Origin: Spirochaetota bacterium
Lineage (GTDB): Bacteria > Spirochaetota > UBA4802 > UB4802
Assembly: GCA_029548025.1 (NCBI GenBank)
Contig: JAKPOE010000321.1
Span: 1-11,704 of the forward strand
DNA: 11,704 nt
Direction of reading: 5' to 3'
The notes under the pieces were generated by a model. It was not told the DNA's origin, ran no database searches, and saw only the letters and a program-made list of their open reading frames with translations. Shown here one piece after another: positions 6,596-11,704 of this stretch. The first letter of the stretch is position 1. Every line of letters begins with the position of its first letter. Made by a program: the position numbers and the translations under genes.

Positions 6596-7297
6596 TTAAT
6601 GCTGCAACCTCATGATATATTTTGTTGATGATGTATAATCTCCTTTCTGCTGATATACTGTTGCAATGCTTTTTATATATTCTACAGTACCAGGTTTGCG
6701 CGCTAATGCCTTTTTATACCATATCAGAGCATTGTTATAATCCCTTAGATGATGGTAGCACATCCCAATGTAGTAATCAGCTTCTACAATACCATGAGTG
6801 TAGGCTTTTTTTAAGTGCGATAGTGCTTGATGATATATCCCTGTTGCACACAAAGCTTTCCCATATAGGAATTCTATAGCAGCAGTCTTTATTCCCTTTT
6901 TATGAACGATCATGAGTAGTTCTTGATACGATTTATTATCATCAAGGACTGTTATAATCTTTCCCAATGTATTTGCATCATCAGGAATTGCATCCAATGC
7001 AATAAGTATAAAAGCTCCCCGTACATCTCCATTATCAATCAGGTACAATCCGTTATATTTTTTTATTGTTTTATTTGCTGGATACAGTACCGCGCCATGC
7101 TCAAGATATTGTTGCAGAACATCGTATTGTTTTGATAAATATAAATCCTTTACTTTATTGGTAAAAGCTACTTCATCGATTTTGCAAATCTTCTGATAAT
7201 ATAATTTCAAATAGGTGTAATATACCAGCGGCGCATAAAAATATGAGATAACTATCGCCACAATACAAAATAACAATATAAACAATTTCAACCGCAT
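6596..7297 (-). CDS. Membrane-anchored TPR protein
   Basis: The 233-residue protein has one N-terminal hydrophobic segment (about 4-26) without a clear cleavage site, so it is probably an inner-membrane anchor with the rest in the periplasm or cytoplasm. The C-terminal half contains tetratricopeptide-type helix pairs. The clearest is EADYYIGMCYHHLRDYNNAL followed by IWYKKALARKPG (172-203); weaker units are at about 138-170 and 206-230. The middle (45-135) also looks helical and may hold degenerate repeats. TPRs mediate protein contacts and no enzyme motif is present, so function cannot be assigned. The Shine-Dalgarno is weak (GGT about ten bases upstream), but a strong promoter at 7363-7390 supports expression. 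The downstream gene on the same strand is the orphan acyl-CoA synthetase alpha subunit; a functional link is only positional. Confidence 0.78.
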   Translation of the reverse strand: MRLKLFILLFCIVAIVISYFYAPLVYYTYLKLYYQKICKIDEVAFTNKVKDLYLSKQYDVLQQYLEHGAVLYPANKTIKKYNGLYLIDNGDVRGAFILIALDAIPDDANTLGKIITVLDDNKSYQELLMIVHKKGIKTAAIEFLYGKALCATGIYHQALSHLKKAYTHGIVEADYYIGMCYHHLRDYNNALIWYKKALARKPGTVEYIKSIATVYQQKGDYTSSTKYIMRLQH

Positions 7298-7319
7298 ATT
7301 TAATTACCAGCCATTAACC

Positions 7320-7352
7320 TGACGAATATCTGTATATCATTCATTTTCGTCA
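7320..7352 (-). promoter_or_regulatory. Leader stem-loop upstream of the TPR gene
   Basis: TGACGAA and TTCGTCA form perfect 7-base arms around a 19-base loop, within the predicted 59-base leader of the TPR transcript and ending about 22 bases before its ATG. It might affect translation, or may be chance; no known riboswitch motif was recognised. Confidence 0.25.
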
Positions 7353-7362
7353 ACATAAAAAC

Positions 7363-7390
7363 ATTATACCGTGCTATTGCTTCATTTCAA
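7363..7390 (-). promoter_or_regulatory. Sigma70-type promoter of the TPR gene
   Basis: On the minus strand a TTGAAA -35 box (7385-7390) is followed by 16 bases and a perfect TATAAT (7363-7368). The start near 7356 gives a leader of about 59 bases. The match is ten or more of twelve positions. Confidence 0.65.
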
Positions 7391-7409
7391 AGCCTTTATT
7401 AATTATTCC

Positions 7410-7421
7410 TTGACATGTCAA
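7410..7421. promoter_or_regulatory. Perfect 12-base palindrome between divergent promoters
   Basis: TTGACATGTCAA is fully self-complementary and lies between the leftward TPR promoter and the rightward CoA-transferase operon. Its left half is also a consensus -35 hexamer, with TAGATT 17 bases downstream (7433-7438), a possible second forward promoter. It could be an operator, a -35 box, or both. Confidence 0.35.
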
Positions 7422-7441
7422 AAAATGATAGATAGATTATT

Positions 7442-7481
7442 AATATAATAATCAAATATTGACCATACTGATTATTATATT
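7442..7481. promoter_or_regulatory. 13-base perfect inverted repeat upstream of the CoA-transferase operon
   Basis: AATATAATAATCA (7442-7454) and TGATTATTATATT (7469-7481) are exact reverse complements separated by 14 bases. The element ends 22 bases before the -35 box at 7504, a typical position for an activator or two half-sites of a dimer. If transcription starts from the alternative promoter at 7410-7438, it would instead form a leader hairpin. The AT-rich arms raise the odds of chance occurrence, but 13 perfect pairs are notable. Confidence 0.4.
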
Positions 7482-7503
7482 TTATTTACTATAAAAATTT
7501 GAA

Positions 7504-7531
7504 TTGACAGAATTAATGGCTAAAATATTTT
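7504..7531 (+). promoter_or_regulatory. Probable promoter of the CoA-transferase operon
   Basis: A consensus TTGACA (7504-7509) is followed by 16 bases and TATTTT (7526-7531). The expected start near 7538 leaves about 40 bases before the ATG, including the strong AAAGGGGGCG ribosome site. The -10 is imperfect in an AT-rich setting, so the exact -10 is uncertain. Confidence 0.5.
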
Positions 7532-7578
7532 ATATACAATCTGTTATTTTTTATACATAGCAGATTGAAAGGGGGCGT

Positions 7579-9477
7579 ATGGAGCAGAATACTGCAAAAC
7601 TGGAAGATTATAAAAGAATTTACCCTGAGAAATTTCTTCCAGAGGAGAAGATATTCAGTCATATTAACCGTGGTGACAGAATCTTCATAGGTACAGCATG
7701 CAGTGAACCTCAATATTTAGTGAATGCTCTTGTTGAATATGTAAAGTCGTATCCTAAAGCTTTTTTTGACACTGAGGTGATTCATGTATGGACACTTGGT
7801 GTGGCACCGTATGCCGATGAAAAGTTTAAACAAAATTTCAGACATAATTCTTTTTTTATTGGCATGAACACCCGCAATGCTGTAAATAAGGGAATAGCCG
7901 ATTACACCCCAATATTTTTATCACGTGTTCCCCAGTTGTTACGAAATGGAATAATTGACATAGACGTTGCACTGGTTCAGACTTCATACCCCGACGAACA
8001 TGGTTATTTAAGCCTGGGCGTTAGTGTTGATATTGTAAAAACTGCCGTAGAAAGTGCACGGCTTGTTGTTGTCCAGGTTAACAAGCAAATGCCTCGCGTT
8101 CATGGCGATGCATTTATACATATAAAGGATGTTGATTTTATTGTACCCCATGATGAAGAAATATTAGAATTCACAACCAAAGATTCAGATGACATTTCAA
8201 ACCGCATTGGGAAATATGTTTCACTTATCATTCAAGATGGTGACACCATTCAGGTTGGATATGGAAGAATGCCTAATGCTATCCTGAAACATCTGATAGG
8301 CAAAAAAAACCTTGGTGTTCATACCGAACTTATTTCTGATGGCATTGTCGAATTGATGAAGGCAGGCGTTGTTACCAATTCTGAGAAGACAGTTGACCGG
8401 GGCAAAACCATTGCATCATTTTGCATGGGCACAAAACCTACCTACGAATATATTCATGACAATCCATCTATTGAGTTTAAAACAATTGATTACACCAATA
8501 ATCCGCTCATCATTGCGCAGCAACGCAGGATGACTGCAATTAATGCTGCACTGCAAATAGATTTAACCGGTCAGGCTACTGCTGAATCGCTGGGGAAAAG
8601 TTTTTTTAGCGGTATCGGTGGACAGGCTGACTTTATGCGAGGTGCTATACTTGCTCCTGGCGGCAAAAGCATCCTTGCATTACGTTCAACCACAGAAGAT
8701 GAACAGACTTCACGAATTGTGCCTTTTATACCTGAAGGAGCAGGGATTACCCTGAATCGTGGTGATGTTCATTACGTGGTAACAGAATATGGGATAGCTT
8801 ATATCCATGGCAAAAACATTAGGGAGCGTGCAATGGATCTGATTGCAATAGCTCATCCAAAGTTCAGGCCGTGGCTTATAGAAGAAGCCAAGAAAGATGG
8901 TCTTATTTACAGAGATCAGGCATTTATCCCGGGCAAGAAGGGTGAATACCCTGAGCATCTTGAGACATTCCGTACAACAAAGACAGGTATAAAGTTATTT
9001 TTACGACCTGCCAAGATCAGCGATGAAGAACTATTAAAGGACTTTTTTTACTCACTATCCGACCAGAGCCTCTACAGGCGTTTTATTTCAACACGAAAAG
9101 ATATGCCACATGAGCGTTTACAGGAGATGGTTGTCATTGATTATACCAAAGAGCTGGTAATTTTAGCTGTTGTTGAGCAGAATGGGAAAGAAGTTGTGGT
9201 CGGCGTTGGTCAGTACGGTATACAGGAATATCAACACTGGGCAGAAGTAGCATTTGCTGTGCGTGATGATTATCAATATAAAGGTATTGGTCAGGTATTG
9301 CTATCATATTTAACACTGATAGCTAAAAGAAATGGTTTGCTGGGATTCACTGCAGAGGTGCTTGTTGAAAACAAGCCAATGCTGCATCTTTTTGAAAAAA
9401 TGGGGTTTAACATAGAAAAGAGGAGTAGTGCAGGAGTATACGAATTGAAGATGGAATTCAGGGGAGATGAACAATGA
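7579..9477 (+). CDS. Acetyl-CoA hydrolase/CoA-transferase fused to a GNAT acetyltransferase domain
   Basis: The 632-residue protein is two enzymes in one. Residues about 15-460 form the two-lobed acetyl-CoA hydrolase / 4-hydroxybutyrate CoA-transferase family. Visible are PNAIL (232-236) within the usual GxGxxPNAVL block, LGVHTELISDG (245-255) with Glu250 as the probable catalytic glutamate that forms the glutamyl-CoA thioester, GIGGQADFMRGA (345-356) and VTEYGIAYIHG (401-411). Residues about 471-628 are a GNAT domain with the acetyl-CoA pyrophosphate loop QYKGIGQ (566-572) and a typical C-terminal LFEKMGF (604-610). The first half would move CoA between an acyl-CoA and a free acid, or hydrolyse it; the GNAT half may acetylate a protein lysine or small amine. 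The start follows AAAGGGGGCG. Its stop overlaps the next gene by ATGA, so both are translated together. The acid substrate cannot be read from sequence. Confidence 0.9.
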   Translation: MEQNTAKLEDYKRIYPEKFLPEEKIFSHINRGDRIFIGTACSEPQYLVNALVEYVKSYPKAFFDTEVIHVWTLGVAPYADEKFKQNFRHNSFFIGMNTRNAVNKGIADYTPIFLSRVPQLLRNGIIDIDVALVQTSYPDEHGYLSLGVSVDIVKTAVESARLVVVQVNKQMPRVHGDAFIHIKDVDFIVPHDEEILEFTTKDSDDISNRIGKYVSLIIQDGDTIQVGYGRMPNAILKHLIGKKNLGVHTELISDGIVELMKAGVVTNSEKTVDRGKTIASFCMGTKPTYEYIHDNPSIEFKTIDYTNNPLIIAQQRRMTAINAALQIDLTGQATAESLGKSFFSGIGGQADFMRGAILAPGGKSILALRSTTEDEQTSRIVPFIPEGAGITLNRGDVHYVVTEYGIAYIHGKNIRERAMDLIAIAHPKFRPWLIEEAKKDGLIYRDQAFIPGKKGEYPEHLETFRTTKTGIKLFLRPAKISDEELLKDFFYSLSDQSLYRRFISTRKDMPHERLQEMVVIDYTKELVILAVVEQNGKEVVVGVGQYGIQEYQHWAEVAFAVRDDYQYKGIGQVLLSYLTLIAKRNGLLGFTAEVLVENKPMLHLFEKMGFNIEKRSSAGVYELKMEFRGDEQ

Positions 9478-11591
9478 AATCAAAAAATTCTAGTATTGTT
9501 ACTTTATTCCAACCCAAAAGTGTCGCAGTAGTTGGTGCTTCGTCACAACCAGGCAAGATTGGGTACAGTATCACCCGTAATATCATACAGGGTGGTTTTA
9601 AAGGCAGGATCTACCCTATAAATCCCAAAGGGGGTGCAATATTAGGTGTAGATTGTTACCCAAGTATTTCGGATATTAAGGATGAAATTGATGTAGCAAC
9701 TATTTGTGTTCCTGCAAAATTAACCTTTGACGCAGTCAAAGAGTGCGCAGACAAGGGTGTAAAACATGTGCAGATTATTACCTCGGGATTTTCAGAAATT
9801 GGTGAGGTTGAACTTGAGCATAAGATTGTAGAATATGCGCGTTCAAAAGGAACACGTATTTTAGGTCCTAACATTTTTGGAGTCTACTCTGCATCGGGCA
9901 ATTACAACTCAACATTTTCAGCTACAGAGATTTTACGTGGGAATGTTGCTATATTGACCCAGAGCGGCGCACTGGGAATTGCAATGATTGGGAAAACTGC
10001 TGTTGAAAATATGGGATTATCTGCTATTGTATCAATAGGCAACAAAGCCGACATTGATGAAGCTGATTGTCTGGAATTTGTTATGCGCGATCAGGAAACA
10101 AAAGTCATTCTTATGTATATTGAAGGTATTAAAGAAGGCGAACGTTTTATTGAAGCTGTTCGTGAAGCAACAAAGCTAAAACCAATCGTAGTGTTAAAAT
10201 CAGGACGTTCAAAACGTGGTGCAATGGCTGCAGCATCACATACCGGGTCATTGGCTGGTTCAGATGAAATCTTTGATGCTATTGCACGACAATCAGGATT
10301 GCTTAGAGCAGAAAATTTACAGGAAGCATTCAACTGGTGCAAATTTTTGGCTTATTCGCCTCGTCCAAAAGGCAAAAATACGGTTATTGTTACCAATGGC
10401 GGTGGAATTGGTGTTATGGCAACAGATGCATGCGAAAAATATGGTGTTGATTTATATGATGATCAGCTTGTACTAAAAGAAGTTTTTGGGCCTGCAACAC
10501 CAGAATTTGGTTCCACAAAAAATCCAGTTGATATTACCGGTGGTGCTAAAGCTGCAGATTATGATTTAGCTCTCAGTGCACCTACCCGTTCCGAAGATAT
10601 GAATGCAACGTTAGCCCTTTATTGTGAAACAGCAACATTTGATGCCGAGAACTTAGCGCCAATGATTCGTGATACATATGGCAAGCATCTGGCAAGTGGA
10701 AAACCCGTTGCATATGCCGTTGTAGGTGGTAGATCAGTTGAAGATGCAATTGTACAGCTCAGGAAGATGAATGTCCCTGTATTTCCGGATGTTTATGAAG
10801 CTGTTTCCTGTATGGGTGCATTATATAGATATACAACCATGTTAGCGGAACGCGATGATAGAGTGGATGATGTAGATATGGATATTAACACAATTAATAA
10901 AATCATTGATGGAGCAATTGCCGATGGCAGAACATTCCTGCTTGCTAATGAAGGACAGGAAGTAATGAAAGCTTCTGGTGTCATGATACCAGGCGCAGGT
11001 ATTGGTAAATCAATTGATGAATGCGTGCGGCTGGCTGAGCAGATAGGGTATCCTGTTGTTATGAAGGTTGTTTCTCGTGATATTTTACATAAATCTGATG
11101 CTGGTGGCGTAGCATTAGACATATTAAATAAACAGGAAGTAATGGATGCATATGAAGCTATAATGAAGAACTGTAGGGCATACAAGGAAGATGCTGTTAT
11201 AGACGGTATTGAAGTATGCGAAATGGTTCAGAAAGGTGTTGAACTCATTGTTGGTGCACGCAGAGATCCACAGCTTGGGCCAATCGTTATGTGTGGATTG
11301 GGTGGTATCTATGTTGAAGTTATGAAGGATGTTGCCTTTAGAGCTGCAACCCTTAACAAAAAAGAAGCACGTTCAATGCTATCTGAAATCAGATCATATC
11401 CATTGCTCCTTGGAGTTCGCGGTGAAGAGCAAAAAGATATTGATATTGTTGTTGACACAATAATTAAAGTTGCAACTATCATCAGGAAGATACCGCGAAT
11501 CACTGATATCGAGATTAATCCTGTTGTCGTTTACGAGCAGGGCAAAGGGCTTAAAGCAGTAGACGTCAGGATAATTATTTCTAAATCGTAA
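9474..11591 (+). CDS. ADP-forming acyl-CoA synthetase, fused alpha-beta (acetate--CoA ligase type)
   Basis: The 705-residue protein has the full domain set. The CoA-binding Rossmann domain (about 10-135) has VAVVGASSQPGKIG (17-30) and GRIYPINPKGG (44-54). The succinyl-CoA-ligase-like domains (about 155-455) carry LTQSGALG (161-168), SIGNKADIDEAD and the phospho-histidine motif SHTGS with His256. The C-terminal ATP-grasp domain (about 480-700) has VVMKVVS (528-534), ILHKSDAGGV with His539, and DIEINPV (678-684). All residues expected for phosphate transfer through histidine are present, so it should run acyl-CoA + ADP + Pi to acid + ATP + CoA, or the reverse. It is cytoplasmic. GGGGAGATG precedes the start, and the ATG overlaps the stop of the CoA-transferase-GNAT gene by four bases. 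Acetyl-CoA or another short or branched acyl-CoA is the likely substrate; specificity is not visible. Confidence 0.93.
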   Translation: MKSKNSSIVTLFQPKSVAVVGASSQPGKIGYSITRNIIQGGFKGRIYPINPKGGAILGVDCYPSISDIKDEIDVATICVPAKLTFDAVKECADKGVKHVQIITSGFSEIGEVELEHKIVEYARSKGTRILGPNIFGVYSASGNYNSTFSATEILRGNVAILTQSGALGIAMIGKTAVENMGLSAIVSIGNKADIDEADCLEFVMRDQETKVILMYIEGIKEGERFIEAVREATKLKPIVVLKSGRSKRGAMAAASHTGSLAGSDEIFDAIARQSGLLRAENLQEAFNWCKFLAYSPRPKGKNTVIVTNGGGIGVMATDACEKYGVDLYDDQLVLKEVFGPATPEFGSTKNPVDITGGAKAADYDLALSAPTRSEDMNATLALYCETATFDAENLAPMIRDTYGKHLASGKPVAYAVVGGRSVEDAIVQLRKMNVPVFPDVYEAVSCMGALYRYTTMLAERDDRVDDVDMDINTINKIIDGAIADGRTFLLANEGQEVMKASGVMIPGAGIGKSIDECVRLAEQIGYPVVMKVVSRDILHKSDAGGVALDILNKQEVMDAYEAIMKNCRAYKEDAVIDGIEVCEMVQKGVELIVGARRDPQLGPIVMCGLGGIYVEVMKDVAFRAATLNKKEARSMLSEIRSYPLLLGVRGEEQKDIDIVVDTIIKVATIIRKIPRITDIEINPVVVYEQGKGLKAVDVRIIISKS

Positions 11592-11603
11592 GCGAGGTAT
11601 ATT

Positions 11604-11704
11604 ATGAATAAAATAGTATTTGCTTGTACACGAAGAAGCGCCGGAAAAACTACAATCTTTACCGGGTTAGCAAAAGCAATGGGCAAAGAAGTTGCATATA
11701 TGAA
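11604..11704 (+). CDS. P-loop NTPase, start of a DRTGG-type (BioD/phosphotransacetylase-N-like) protein, partial
   Basis: Thirty-three codons are visible before the right edge, beginning MNKIVFACTRRSAGKTT. This is the nucleotide-binding loop of the BioD/CobB-like family, as found in DRTGG-domain proteins and the N-terminus of long phosphotransacetylases. GKT is intact, but the first glycine of the usual GxxxxGKT is replaced (TRRSAGKT), which I recall as normal for this subfamily. AGCGAGG about six bases upstream serves as ribosome site. It begins 12 bases after the synthetase stop with no terminator between, so it is the third gene of the operon. These proteins often accompany acyl-CoA/acetate genes but their role is not settled; the rest of the gene is outside the window. 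Confidence 0.7.
   Translation, partial: MNKIVFACTRRSAGKTTIFTGLAKAMGKEVAYM

Noticed and set aside
10793..11185. 130-codon minus-strand open frame
   Set aside because: It is antisense to the ATP-grasp half of the fused synthetase, whose motifs are continuous across this stretch.

Overview
The window is AT-rich bacterial chromosome with Shine-Dalgarno-led genes, a lipoprotein signal, Sec signal peptides and a probable outer-membrane beta-barrel, so the host is most likely a diderm bacterium. The acyl-CoA genes on the right (CoA-transferase fused to GNAT, ADP-forming acyl-CoA synthetase, start of a DRTGG-type P-loop protein) fit an anaerobic or fermentative lineage such as Spirochaetota or Desulfobacterota. 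That placement is inference; no rRNA or other marker is present.

Left part (1-3510, all minus strand): a partial gene with a receiver-like fold runs off the left edge behind a good sigma70-type promoter. Next is a two-gene, translationally coupled envelope operon. Its first gene (2752-3510) is a coiled-coil lipoprotein. Its second (641-2749) is a 5'-nucleotidase-type protein that has lost its metal ligands and carries a C-terminal extension resembling an outer-membrane barrel.

Middle (3511-7297): a 439-base divergent intergenic region holds a near-consensus forward promoter and a perfect 8+8 palindrome just after its expected start point. It drives a secreted protein with the H-then-C order of permuted NlpC/P60-like (YiiX/LRAT-type) cysteine hydrolases. 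A bidirectional terminator separates this gene from a convergent orphan alpha-type subunit of an ADP-forming acyl-CoA synthetase. Upstream of that lies an intergenic repeat or dyad and a membrane-anchored TPR protein with its own promoter.

Right part (7298-11704): a divergent regulatory region with a 12-bp palindrome and a 13-bp inverted repeat precedes a forward operon: CoA-transferase/hydrolase-GNAT fusion, full-length fused alpha-beta ADP-forming acyl-CoA synthetase (4-base ATGA overlap), and a P-loop protein cut by the right edge. Together these probably interconvert acyl-CoAs and organic acids with substrate-level ATP formation, with the GNAT domain as a possible link to protein acylation. 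No tRNA, rRNA, CRISPR array, transposase or integrase was seen.
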